A stretch of DNA of 13,992 nt from Verrucomicrobiales bacterium (GTDB taxonomy: Bacteria > Verrucomicrobiota > Verrucomicrobiia > Verrucomicrobiales > DEV007): NCBI GenBank assembly GCA_022424805.1, contig JAKMGR010000268.1, positions 1 to 13,992 on the forward strand, written 5' to 3'. The notes beneath the pieces are model-generated. The model did not search any database. It was not told the DNA's origin and saw only the letters and a program-made list of their open reading frames with translations. How positions within the stretch are numbered: position 1 is the first letter of the stretch; each line of letters opens with the position of its first letter. Shown here piece after piece: positions 1-6,633 of the stretch. The position numbers and the translations under genes were made by a program.

Positions 1-1381
1 CCTCAGGATTATCGCTCTTGCGCAAATCGAGCAAAAACCGCCCTGAGCTTGTAGTAGGTTTGTCAGGGAGTTGTAATTTCGTAAGCGCCAGATTCGTTCC
101 CTGCAATGAGCGGCTCCACGCATCGGCGACTACCTTTCGGATTTCCGTTTTTCGGGAAGCGAGCTCGTCCCGGTTCTTCTTCAGGTTTCCAGGGGCATCA
201 ACAGGAATAGTTGCGGGAAGGTCTGAGGAAAAAATTCCGAAAAGCGCGTAGTAATCCGCCTGGCTGATGGCGTCGAATTTGTGATCGTGGCATCGGGCGC
301 AGGACACCGTCAGCGCTTGAAAAGCTTTCGTTACCGTATTGATCTGGTCGTCGGTAAATTTCACGCGTTCGTCCAAGGCATCTGTAGGAGCAAACCCATG
401 AAAGACCATGCGAAGATGAGCTGGTCCGATCGCACTCTCGTTGATCTGCAATTCCGGGTTGATCCGGGGTTCATCGATGAGGTCGCCAGCAAGGTGTTCG
501 AGAACTAGTTGGTCGTAGGGAATGTCGTCATTCAGCGCACGGATCAGGTAGTCCCGATAACGCCAGGCATGAGGAATCGCAGGATCGCCTTCGCTGCCAT
601 GTGATTCGGCATAGCGAAGCCAATCCATCCAGTGGCGTGCCCATTTCTCGCCAAACCCCGGGTCAGCAAGGAGAAAATTGATCTCGTTGGTTATTGCTTT
701 GTTAGGATTCTTTTCCCAGTCGACGAGGAATGCTTCGCTTGCGTTCGGTTCAGGGGGTAATCCTGTCAGGGTGAAATGCAGTCGACGGACTAGGGTTCGC
801 GGATCGGCTTTTTCGGAAAAGGAGAGGTTTTCTTCGTGGAGGCTTCTTTGCAGGAAGGCATCCACTGCCCGGTTCGCTCCATCTACTTCAGGGACGCCCG
901 GTCTTCGGATGGGTTGGAAGCTCCACCAGCCCTTTCTTCGGTCGCGAATCGCAGTCCAGTTGGTATCTGTTTCCAGCTGTTCCTTTGATGGTGGCGTATC
1001 ACGAGGATCGATTGCCCCGTCGGCGATCCATTTGCGGAAATCAGCGAGCACGGATTTCTCCAGTTTCGCTCCTGCTTTCGGCATTTTGAGATCATCGATC
1101 TCGTGGGAAATGCTTTTCAGCAAAAGGCTGTCGGCAGGGTCTCCGGGAACGATGATCGCCTCGCCCGAGTCGCCTCCTTTTTTCCATCCGGACTGTGTAT
1201 CGAGAAGCAGTCCACCTTTCGCCTTCGTCGCTTCGGAATGACATTCGTAGCATTCCTGCGCGAGGATAGGACGGATCTTCGACTCGAAGAACTCGATTTG
1301 ATTGGGTGACGGTTTTCCGAAGCCAACACTTGCCCAAGTGAGGGCCAGAGCAGCAGTGATCTTATTGGAGAAAGAATTCAT
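1..1381 (-). CDS. PSCyt1/DUF1549-family secreted cytochrome-like protein (3' end cut by window edge)
   Basis: One open frame runs uninterrupted from the ATG at 1381 down to base 1, so at least 460 residues are present and the C-terminal part (probably DUF1553) lies outside. Residues 1-22 form a signal peptide (MNSFSNK, then a hydrophobic stretch). A c-type haem motif CYECH is at residues 44-48 in the PSCyt1 context, followed by GGLLLDT and the ALxxP-type region 'MPKAGAKL'. DUF1549 follows, with 'WARHWMDWLRYAESHG' around residues 235-255, and a second CxxCH (CARCH, 361-365) sits in its C-terminal part. The family is abundant in Planctomycetes and Verrucomicrobia and is usually paired with DUF1501 or sulfatase genes. 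Its role is unproven but is thought to be periplasmic redox work linked to polysaccharide breakdown. The start overlaps the IclR stop (ATGA, 1378-1381), which implies translational coupling. Family assignment is firm; function is open. Confidence 0.9.
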   Translation of the reverse strand, partial: MNSFSNKITAALALTWASVGFGKPSPNQIEFFESKIRPILAQECYECHSEATKAKGGLLLDTQSGWKKGGDSGEAIIVPGDPADSLLLKSISHEIDDLKMPKAGAKLEKSVLADFRKWIADGAIDPRDTPPSKEQLETDTNWTAIRDRRKGWWSFQPIRRPGVPEVDGANRAVDAFLQRSLHEENLSFSEKADPRTLVRRLHFTLTGLPPEPNASEAFLVDWEKNPNKAITNEINFLLADPGFGEKWARHWMDWLRYAESHGSEGDPAIPHAWRYRDYLIRALNDDIPYDQLVLEHLAGDLIDEPRINPELQINESAIGPAHLRMVFHGFAPTDALDERVKFTDDQINTVTKAFQALTVSCARCHDHKFDAISQADYYALFGIFSSDLPATIPVDAPGNLKKNRDELASRKTEIRKVVADAWSRSLQGTNLALTKLQLPDKPTTSSGRFLLDLRKSDNPE

Positions 1382-2211
1382 CCGTGTCTAAACTTGCGTG
1401 AGATTTTATCAGCCGCGATGCGGCAAAGCTTGCCGAATTGGGGGAATTCTTCCTCCGTCATTCGAGCGATGGGAGCCATAACGGTTACGGCCCCGAGTGG
1501 CTGCCCGTAGGCGTCCAATATTGCCGCGGCCGCACAGTGAATGCCTTCAGCACCCTCGGCTCTGTCGACTGCGTATCCACACGAGCGAATCTCCTCCAGT
1601 TCCCGCTCCAGATCGCTGCGTCGATGCAGAGTCGTCTCGGTGAATTGCTTCAGGCGTTTTCCGCGTTCGCGATACCAGGCGTCCCGGTAATCATCATTCC
1701 AAGCGGCAAGAATCGCCTTTCCGGGAGCGCAGGAATAGAGGGGGACTCGCATTCCCACTTCGCCTGAGACCTGCAAGGATTGCGTTCCGCGAAATTGCTC
1801 CAGAATGAGCCCTTTTCCTCCAACTTCGATCAGCAGTTGGGCCGTTTCGCCAGTTTTGTCTCGAAGTTTGCGAAGTGATTCCTGTGAGCAAAATACGAGA
1901 CTGCGACCTCCGTTCCGAGGGGACGTCAGGTCGAGGATCCGGTTCGAAAGCGTGTAAGCCTTGTTGTCTTCTCTTTGTAAGGCAAACCCCATTGCCACCA
2001 ATGTTTTCAGGATTCGAAAAACGAGATTATGCGTAAAGCCAGATTCCCTCACAGCTTCGGTTGCCGTGAGTCCTTCCGGATGCTGGGAGAGCAAATCGAG
2101 CAAAGCCAGAGTCTTTGCCCCGGTTGGCGAAGGTAAACTGTCGAGTTCAGAATCACCAGGCGCGGCCAGATTTGGTGAGCTCTCGGGAGAGAGTAGAGAT
2201 GAGCTTTCCAT
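1378..2211 (-). CDS. IclR-family transcriptional regulator
   Basis: The protein is 277 residues from the ATG at 2211. An N-terminal winged helix-turn-helix spans about residues 30-92 (TGAKTLALLDLLSQHPEG, then TATEAVRESGFTHNLVFRIL, then a wing ending YTLSNRILDL). The IclR effector-binding domain spans about 110-270, with the typical 'RVPLYSCAPGKAILA' and 'GYAVDRAEGAEGIHCAAAAILDAYGQPLGAVTV'. Such proteins are dimeric regulators of carbon-source catabolism or of their own gene. A TTG codon at 2241 would add ten residues (MRHNSFLRII), but it would place a perfect palindrome inside the gene, so the ATG at 2211 is preferred. No ribosome binding site precedes either start. The about 30-residue Ser/Pro-rich N-terminal extension before the HTH is somewhat long. 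The stop overlaps the start of the PSCyt1 gene, making that gene the obvious target. The ligand is unknown. Confidence 0.93.
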   Translation of the reverse strand: MESSSLLSPESSPNLAAPGDSELDSLPSPTGAKTLALLDLLSQHPEGLTATEAVRESGFTHNLVFRILKTLVAMGFALQREDNKAYTLSNRILDLTSPRNGGRSLVFCSQESLRKLRDKTGETAQLLIEVGGKGLILEQFRGTQSLQVSGEVGMRVPLYSCAPGKAILAAWNDDYRDAWYRERGKRLKQFTETTLHRRSDLERELEEIRSCGYAVDRAEGAEGIHCAAAAILDAYGQPLGAVTVMAPIARMTEEEFPQFGKLCRIAADKISRKFRHG

Positions 2212-2212
2212 T

Positions 2213-2234
2213 ATAATTCGTAAAAACGAATTAT
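2213..2234. promoter_or_regulatory. Perfect palindrome at the IclR start, candidate autoregulatory operator
   Basis: ATAATTCGT (2213-2221), a spacer AAAA, and ACGAATTAT (2226-2234) form a perfect 9-bp inverted repeat immediately upstream of the ATG at 2211. An extra half site, ACGAAT, lies at 2244-2249. IclR proteins bind AT-rich palindromes of about this size, often blocking their own promoter. The site would overlap the initiation region of the regulator mRNA or the -10 element. Binding is inferred. Confidence 0.55.
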
Positions 2235-2321
2235 GTCTCAAATACGAATCAAGAGAAGTGGCGTGTTTGTGGTGACGAGAGAAGCAATGCCGGCATCCTC
2301 CATAAAACGCTCACATCTAGG

Positions 2322-2831
2322 GCCGCTGCTGACAGGCTGATTGGGGCGGAGCGTGATTGACGACTGCGGTATGCCATCGCCTCTGCAGTGATAAGTTGCC
2401 AGCGTGCGGTCACCATTCCTTCCATGTTGGGGCTCGATGATGATATGAAAAGCTGGGCTATTTACCAGGCTCTGGAACACAACTGCATTGTGAATCAGCG
2501 GATCACTTCACAGGTTCTTTTAGCGACTGGGAATGGCCCGGAACTCGATCCTGGTTTTGATGTGAAGCGGGACGTGATGCCTTCGAGCGATCCGGGTCCG
2601 GAGCAACTCGCAGAGTTTGAGCAATCCATTGCGGAGTAATTTCAGAAAATTGCTCCCTTGAAAAAACTGCGGAAAACAAAGGAGGCGATGCGTCCCATTT
2701 TCGGACCATTCGACGATCACAAGCGGCACTGCATGTTCAGCTTTCAACTTCAGATTCATCGAAAACAGATCGAAGCCATTGAAAAAATCTTCTCGCAGAG
2801 TCAAAATAGAAGATCGGCGAATGCGACTTGA
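2322..2831 (+). pseudogene. Decayed DinB-like (four-helix bundle) gene with two in-frame stops
   Basis: A single plus-strand frame carries a recognisable DinB-like sequence broken by TGA at 2358-2360 and TAA at 2637-2639, ending at TGA 2829-2831. The pieces read AAADRLIGAERD / VTIPSMLGLDDDMKSW then IYQALEHNCIVNQRI ... DVKRDVMPSSDPGPEQLAEFEQSIAE / FGPFDDHKRHCMFSF then QLQIHRKQIEAIEKI. Both the 'W..yqaLEHn.iVN' helix and the 'FGP....HC......IHRkQIe.I' motif match a DinB-type subfamily as I remember it, and the probable metal-ligand histidines persist on both sides of the second stop. No convincing start codon is seen, so the true 5' boundary is uncertain. Because the 3' part is still conserved, the inactivation looks recent. 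A GTG at 2388 would allow an 83-residue truncated product, but it would lack the second half of the fold. Sequencing error at two places is the alternative. Confidence 0.6.
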
Positions 2832-2866
2832 GAAACTGGAAACCGGTGGCACCCTTTTCCGGTCAC

Positions 2867-2948
2867 GCCGGGGTGGTGAAATTGGTAGACACGCTTGATT
2901 TAGGATCAAGTGCCTTTTGGTGTGCAGGTTCGAGTCCTGTCCCCGGTA
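2867..2948 (+). tRNA. tRNA-Leu (anticodon UAG)
   Basis: A full cloverleaf can be drawn. The acceptor arm is GCCGGGG (2867-2873) with CCCCGGT (2941-2947), giving a G-U pair at position 1-72, and the discriminator is A2948. The D stem is GTG/CAC. The anticodon stem is CTTGA/TCAAG with loop TTTAGGA, placing anticodon TAG at 2901-2903. A class II long variable arm (GCC TTTT GGT) and a T arm GCAGG-TTCGAGT-CCTGT complete it. Anticodon, long variable arm and A73 agree on leucine. The 3' CCA is not encoded. Apparent ORFs on both strands here are tRNA artefacts. Confidence 0.96.
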
Positions 2949-3045
2949 TTTCCCATCGCTTCCTTTTTCAGCGAGGCGAAAAACGAAGTGTTCATGCCCC
3001 TTCCCTTCTTCTAACGCCATCCTCGGGAGCAGAATAACTGGTTCT

Positions 3046-3351
3046 TTACTGCTTCAGTTCGTCAGTAATATAATCCTTCGCGGATTGGATGGCATTGTCG
3101 ACAGTCTTACCCGCTGACTCTCTTGCTTTGTCGACTTTGGAAGACACCGACTTTTTCAGCTTATCGGTATCGGTAGAAACCTTTTGCCCCGTGAAGTGCA
3201 AAAAGGAAAGGAAAGCGATCAGGACGACGGCCAGGATCGCTACGATCTTGAGGACCTTTTTGATAATACCCACTACGAGAATGACGCCCAGTATGGCCGC
3301 GATCACCAGGTAAAGGGGATTGGATGTCAGCTGGTTGATGATGGATTCCAT
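3046..3351 (-). CDS. Small inner-membrane protein, hypothetical (101 aa)
   Basis: I do not recognise a named family. The protein starts at the ATG at 3351 with no ribosome binding site. It has two predicted membrane segments, about residues 12-30 (LYLVIAAILGVILVVGII) and 33-53, separated by only two lysines, so they form a tight hairpin. The last 45 residues are hydrophilic and rich in Lys, Asp, Ser and Ala (KLKKSVSSKVDKARESAGKT and following). They look like a long amphipathic helix, similar in style to LEA-like or apolipoprotein-like tails. The tail probably lies in the cytoplasm or along the membrane surface. It stands alone, between tRNA-Leu and lysA, and is divergent from lysA across a 110-bp spacer. 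Confidence 0.75.
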   Translation of the reverse strand: MESIINQLTSNPLYLVIAAILGVILVVGIIKKVLKIVAILAVVLIAFLSFLHFTGQKVSTDTDKLKKSVSSKVDKARESAGKTVDNAIQSAKDYITDELKQ

Positions 3352-3384
3352 CGTGATGCCCAGTGTCCTTGTCCCGTATGCGAA

Positions 3385-3417
3385 TGTAAACTACGAAATA
3401 GCACGAGGCAGTTTACA
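3385..3417. promoter_or_regulatory. Inverted repeat in the divergent spacer before lysA
   Basis: TGTAAACT (3385-3392) and AGTTTACA (3410-3417) are perfect 8-bp complements separated by 17 bp, in the spacer between the 101-aa membrane protein (minus) and lysA (plus). The spacing suits two half sites on one DNA face or a looped operator. The regulator is unknown. Confidence 0.4.
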
Positions 3418-3426
3418 GGGCCGCGC

Positions 3427-3454
3427 TTGCCCTCTCCAATTTCCCGCCTATCTT
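3427..3454 (+). promoter_or_regulatory. Candidate lysA promoter, possibly giving a leaderless mRNA
   Basis: TTGCCC (3427-3432), a 16-bp spacer and TATCTT (3449-3454) match sigma-70 boxes at four of six positions each. The -10 box ends 7 bp before the lysA ATG, so transcription would begin at or next to the A of the start codon. This fits the lack of any Shine-Dalgarno sequence but is inferred from position only. Confidence 0.35.
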
Positions 3455-3461
3455 CGCGGCC

Positions 3462-4751
3462 ATGCATTCGTTTCACTACGAGAACGGCTCTCTGCAATGC
3501 GAGGGCGTCAATCTGGATAACCTTGCCGATCAGCACGGCACGCCGCTTTATGTTTACAGCAAAGCGACAATCCTCGATCACTATCGCCGTCTTTCCGATG
3601 GAATGGGCGAACTCGATTGCGAGGTTTGCTATGCTACCAAAGCGAACTCGAATCTCGCGGTATTGAATCTGCTCGCTGAAGAAGGCGCAGGATTCGATAT
3701 CGTGTCAGGAGGCGAGTTATTTCGCATCGAAAAAGCGGGAGGCGACCCTGCCAAGTGCACCTTTGCTGGCGTGGGGAAAACCCGCGCTGAGATTGAGCTC
3801 GGATTGGAAAAGGGGATTTATTCCTTCAATGTAGAGAGCGAGGCCGAAGTGGCATTGATCAATGTAATCGCTGGCGAGATGGGAAAAAAGGCACCGGTCG
3901 CCTTCAGGGTGAATCCAAACGTGGATGCCAAGACTCACAAGTATATCTCGACGGGTAAGAGTGAGAACAAGTTCGGGGTCGACTTTTCCGTCATCCGCGA
4001 AGCTTACGAGCGCGCCGCAGCTCTTCCGAATATCGAAGTGCGTGGTCTGCAGATGCACATCGGATCGCAGCTCACTTCATCGAACCCCTTCGTCGAAGCG
4101 GTTGAAAAAGTCGCGCCTCTTGTCGAGGAACTGAAAGAAAAATACGGCATCGAATTTTTCTCCATCGGTGGGGGAATCGGCATTGTCTACGAAGACACGC
4201 TCGCAAGCGGAGATTCCGCGTGGTGGGATAAGAGAGACGAAAAGCCACTCACGATTGAGGAATATTCAGCTCGCCTTGTTCCTTTGTTGAAGCCGCTCGG
4301 GCTGAAAATAATCATGGAGCCAGGTCGATTCATGGTGGGTAACGCCGGTGTTTTGCTCACCGAGGTTCTCTATGAAAAGCGCGGATCGGCGAAGATATTT
4401 CAGATTATTGATGCGGCAATGAATGACCTCATCCGTCCGGCTCTCTATGAAGGGCACCACGACATCGTCCCGGTTAAGGAGCCTGTCGACGGCACGACTG
4501 AAGCAGTCGACATTGTCGGCCCGGTTTGTGAAAGCGGAGATTTCTTCGCCCAGAATCGTGAATTACCACCGCTGGACTCAGGAGACCGAATCGCCCTGCT
4601 CAGTGCTGGAGCCTATGGTTTCGTGATGGCATCGAATTACAACACGCGGCCAATGCCTGCCGAAATTCTCGTCGATGGCAAAGTCGCGCATGTAATCCGC
4701 AAACGCCAGAGCCTCGATGACCTCATCGCTGGTGAAATGATTCCGGAATAA
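3462..4751 (+). CDS. lysA: Diaminopimelate decarboxylase
   Basis: The PLP enzyme (fold type III) decarboxylates meso-diaminopimelate to L-lysine, the last step of lysine synthesis, in the cytosol. Its 429 residues are a normal length. The PLP lysine is K60 in CYATKANSN. The barrel continues with GFDIVSGGE (78-85), FRVNPNVDAKTH (148-159), the substrate/PLP motif HIGSQ (199-203), the glycine-rich phosphate loop SIGGGIG (234-240) and EPGR (286-289). The C-terminal beta domain carries the dimer-interface catalytic CESGD (356-360), AGAYG (382-386) and SNYN (391-394). The ATG at 3462 gives the expected N-terminus 'FHYENGSLQCEGVNLDNLAD' but has no ribosome binding site. All key residues are present, so the gene is probably functional. 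The next gene on the same strand is trpB, but an antisense ffs gene lies between them, so the two are probably separate transcripts. Confidence 0.97.
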   Translation: MHSFHYENGSLQCEGVNLDNLADQHGTPLYVYSKATILDHYRRLSDGMGELDCEVCYATKANSNLAVLNLLAEEGAGFDIVSGGELFRIEKAGGDPAKCTFAGVGKTRAEIELGLEKGIYSFNVESEAEVALINVIAGEMGKKAPVAFRVNPNVDAKTHKYISTGKSENKFGVDFSVIREAYERAAALPNIEVRGLQMHIGSQLTSSNPFVEAVEKVAPLVEELKEKYGIEFFSIGGGIGIVYEDTLASGDSAWWDKRDEKPLTIEEYSARLVPLLKPLGLKIIMEPGRFMVGNAGVLLTEVLYEKRGSAKIFQIIDAAMNDLIRPALYEGHHDIVPVKEPVDGTTEAVDIVGPVCESGDFFAQNRELPPLDSGDRIALLSAGAYGFVMASNYNTRPMPAEILVDGKVAHVIRKRQSLDDLIAGEMIPE

Positions 4752-4776
4752 ATCTCCCGATGAAGCAGCATGGTGG

Positions 4777-4874
4777 AAAAAAATGCCAGAGAACCGCAGC
4801 AATGACGGACAGGCTACCGTTGCTGCCTTCCGGCCCTGGCGGAGTTTACCCGCCGACATTCTACGGCCTCTGAC
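4777..4874 (-). ncRNA. ffs: Small bacterial signal recognition particle RNA (4.5S type)
   Basis: On the minus strand the core reads CCGCCAGGGCCGGAAGGC followed by AGCAACGGTAGCC (+ coordinates 4812-4844). This is the conserved SRP domain IV: the GGAA tetraloop closed by GCC/GGC, with the asymmetric loop that binds Ffh. Compared with the common CCC/GGG form of the closing stem, the change is compensated on both sides. The ends pair: GTCAGAG (from 4874) with CTCTGGC (4785-4791), continuing as GCCGTAG with CTGCGG. The helix is followed by seven U residues (4777-4783), a natural terminator. A TATATT -10 box at 4881-4886 places the transcription start at G4874, exactly at the first base of the helix. 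The RNA targets nascent membrane and secreted proteins with Ffh and FtsY. Confidence 0.9.
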
Positions 4875-4880
4875 GGGGCG

Positions 4881-4886
4881 AATATA
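4881..4886 (-). promoter_or_regulatory. -10 box of the SRP RNA gene
   Basis: TATATT on the minus strand matches the sigma-70 -10 consensus at five of six positions and ends 6 bp before the predicted first base of the SRP RNA. A weak CTGGAA lies about 16 bp upstream as a possible -35 box. Confidence 0.5.
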
Positions 4887-4951
4887 CACGCGACAGCTTT
4901 TTTTCCAGCAGGTATCGCATTTCTCTGTTCCTGACGTAATCTTTTATACAC

Positions 4952-6166
4952 ATGAGCACGGCAACCATCCCGGAAACCCTTCCCGACCAGAGCGGACACT
5001 TCGGCACTTTCGGCGGACGATTTGTTCCCGAAACACTTGTCGCTGCCCTCGACGAACTCACCGCAGAGTACGAAGCGGCGAAGGCTGACCCCGAGTTCCG
5101 CGCGAAACTGGATGGACTTCTCTCCGAGTTCTGTGGTCGCGAGACTCCGCTCTATTTTGCAGAACGCTGGACCGAAAAACTCGGTGGTGCTAAGATCTAC
5201 CTGAAGCGTGAAGACCTTCTCCATACCGGAGCGCACAAGATCAACAATGCTCTTGGCCAGATTCTCCTTGCAAAGCGGCTGGGAAAAAAGCGCATCATAG
5301 CCGAGACCGGTGCAGGCCAGCATGGAGTCGCAACGGCCACGGTCGCGGCACGGTTTGGACTTGAGTGTATCGTCTACATGGGGGCAATCGATATGGAGCG
5401 GCAGCATCTCAATGTTGTTCGGATGCGGTTGCTCGGCGCCGAGGTGCGCGGAGTGGAGGCAGGACAGAAGACACTCAAGGAAGCGGTGAATGAAGCGCTT
5501 CGAGACTGGGTTACAAATGTTCGCACGACGCACTATATTCTCGGCAGTGCTCTCGGACCGCACCCTTATCCGATGATGGTTCGTGACTTTCACAAAGTGA
5601 TCGGAGAGGAAGCGCGCCGTCAAATCCTCGAGCGTGAAGAGCAGCTCCCCGACATTCTCGTCGCCTGTGTGGGGGGCGGCAGCAACGCGATCGGATTGTT
5701 CTATCCCTTTCTCGGAGACGAAGATGTGAAAATGGTCGGAGTCGAAGCGGGCGGTCACGGCATTCGCGATGGCGAACATGCGGCTCGTTTTCAAGGTGGA
5801 AAACTCGGCGTTCTCCAGGGAACCAAGACCTGGCTTCTCGCGGACGAAGACGGCCAGATTGAGCTGACGCATTCCGTTTCCGCCGGACTCGATTACGCTG
5901 CGGTCGGGCCAGAGCACGCGTTCCTCCAGAATGAAGGTCGAGTCGACTACACCTATGCCACCGATGATGAGGCCCTTGCCGCGTTCCGGGAAATGTCCGA
6001 AACCGAGGGCATTATTCCGGCCCTGGAGACTTCCCATGCGCTTGCCCATGTCCAAAAGATTGCTCCAGAGATGAGCAAAGACGAGATCATTGTGGTGAAT
6101 CTGTCAGGGCGCGGGGATAAGGATGTCGAGCAGGCTGCAAAGTACTTGCTGAAGGACGAGGAGTAG
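4952..6166 (+). CDS. trpB: Tryptophan synthase beta chain
   Basis: The PLP enzyme joins indole and L-serine to make L-tryptophan, normally in an alpha2-beta2 complex with TrpA. The 404 residues are typical for TrpB1. The N-terminus '[16 protein letters not shown]' (16-30) fixes the start. The PLP lysine is K96 in [13 protein letters not shown]. The catalytic glutamate is E118 in AETGAGQHG. The phosphate-binding loop is GGGSNAIG (241-248). '[18 protein letters not shown]' provides the COMM/substrate region and 'NLSGRGDKD' is the C-terminal motif. No Shine-Dalgarno precedes the ATG (TTTTATACAC). trpA does not follow: the next gene is an unrelated orphan, so trp genes are scattered here. The trpS gene lies 5.5 kb away on the other strand. 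The promoter region of about 70 bp is shared back to back with ffs. Confidence 0.97.
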   Translation: MSTATIPETLPDQSGHFGTFGGRFVPETLVAALDELTAEYEAAKADPEFRAKLDGLLSEFCGRETPLYFAERWTEKLGGAKIYLKREDLLHTGAHKINNALGQILLAKRLGKKRIIAETGAGQHGVATATVAARFGLECIVYMGAIDMERQHLNVVRMRLLGAEVRGVEAGQKTLKEAVNEALRDWVTNVRTTHYILGSALGPHPYPMMVRDFHKVIGEEARRQILEREEQLPDILVACVGGGSNAIGLFYPFLGDEDVKMVGVEAGGHGIRDGEHAARFQGGKLGVLQGTKTWLLADEDGQIELTHSVSAGLDYAAVGPEHAFLQNEGRVDYTYATDDEALAAFREMSETEGIIPALETSHALAHVQKIAPEMSKDEIIVVNLSGRGDKDVEQAAKYLLKDEE

Positions 6167-6187
6167 GAAGGGAGCTGTTTTCAGCTG

Positions 6188-6604
6188 ATGGACAATTCTC
6201 ACAACCAATGGCGAGCTTTAGTCCTGACATTGCCGGTGCAAGGGGCCAGTGAAGATTGGATCAAAGGACGCAGCTACAAGGAAATTTCGGAGGCTGCCTC
6301 TGCCATTTTAGATGGAAGGGGCGGACTCGACGGGGGAATCAATGGTGACTCCGAGTCTGATTCTGGCGAAGTCCTCGAAGTTAACTTCGACTTTTGGTAT
6401 ACCGACCTCAGTACTGCCGTGAATGCGTTTATCGAAGACTGGGGATTACTTGGATTCCCTGATGCTGGTGAAATGAGGCATACAGAACTGTTGCCCGATG
6501 GTGCCTTCGTCATGCACACCATGCTCCATCGTGAGGGAGGTATATTTTTCCAGTCGCACACCGAGCTCGGTGAGGAAAATATGATGTGCCCTGTAGATCC
6601 CTAG
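6188..6604 (+). CDS. Acidic hypothetical protein (138 aa)
   Basis: I do not recognise this family. The ATG lies 21 bp after the trpB stop, so co-transcription is likely. A GGGAG at 6170-6174 is 13 bp upstream of the ATG, with a small AGCTG-TTTT-CAGCT hairpin (6173-6186) between them that would partly cover it. The protein is strongly acidic and cytosolic, with no signal peptide or membrane segment. Residues 8-18 (WRALVLTLPVQ) look like a beta strand and 28-42 like a helix. A Gly/Asp/Ser linker (43-60) follows, then an aromatic-rich part 'VNFDFWYTDLSTAVNAFIED' and 'GWGLLGFPDAGEM'-like segments with two more strand candidates (AFVMHTMLHR, GIFFQSHT). Normal codon use and spacing support a real gene; nothing supports a function. 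Confidence 0.7.
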   Translation: MDNSHNQWRALVLTLPVQGASEDWIKGRSYKEISEAASAILDGRGGLDGGINGDSESDSGEVLEVNFDFWYTDLSTAVNAFIEDWGLLGFPDAGEMRHTELLPDGAFVMHTMLHREGGIFFQSHTELGEENMMCPVDP

Positions 6605-6633
6605 TGAGTGGGATGCTTCAGCGAATCTCCAAA

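Noticed and set aside
678..1241. 187-residue plus-strand frame
   Set aside because: It is the shadow of the PSCyt1 gene, whose minus frame has two CxxCH motifs and DUF1549 motifs.
2239..2241. TTG start for IclR
   Set aside because: It lacks a ribosome binding site and would put the perfect palindrome inside the coding region; the ATG at 2211 is more plausible.
2520..3020. 166-residue minus-strand frame (contains 'GQDSNLH')
   Set aside because: It runs antisense through tRNA-Leu and the DinB remnant; 'GQDSNL' strings are a well-known artefact of reading a tRNA backwards.
2949..3045. Possible tRNA terminator or small gene after tRNA-Leu
   Set aside because: Only a weak 5-bp hairpin without a T run is seen, and no frame with coding character.
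4814..6055. 413-residue minus-strand frame opposite trpB
   Set aside because: Its length is caused by the codon bias of trpB on the other strand; it has no recognisable motif and overlaps the SRP RNA.
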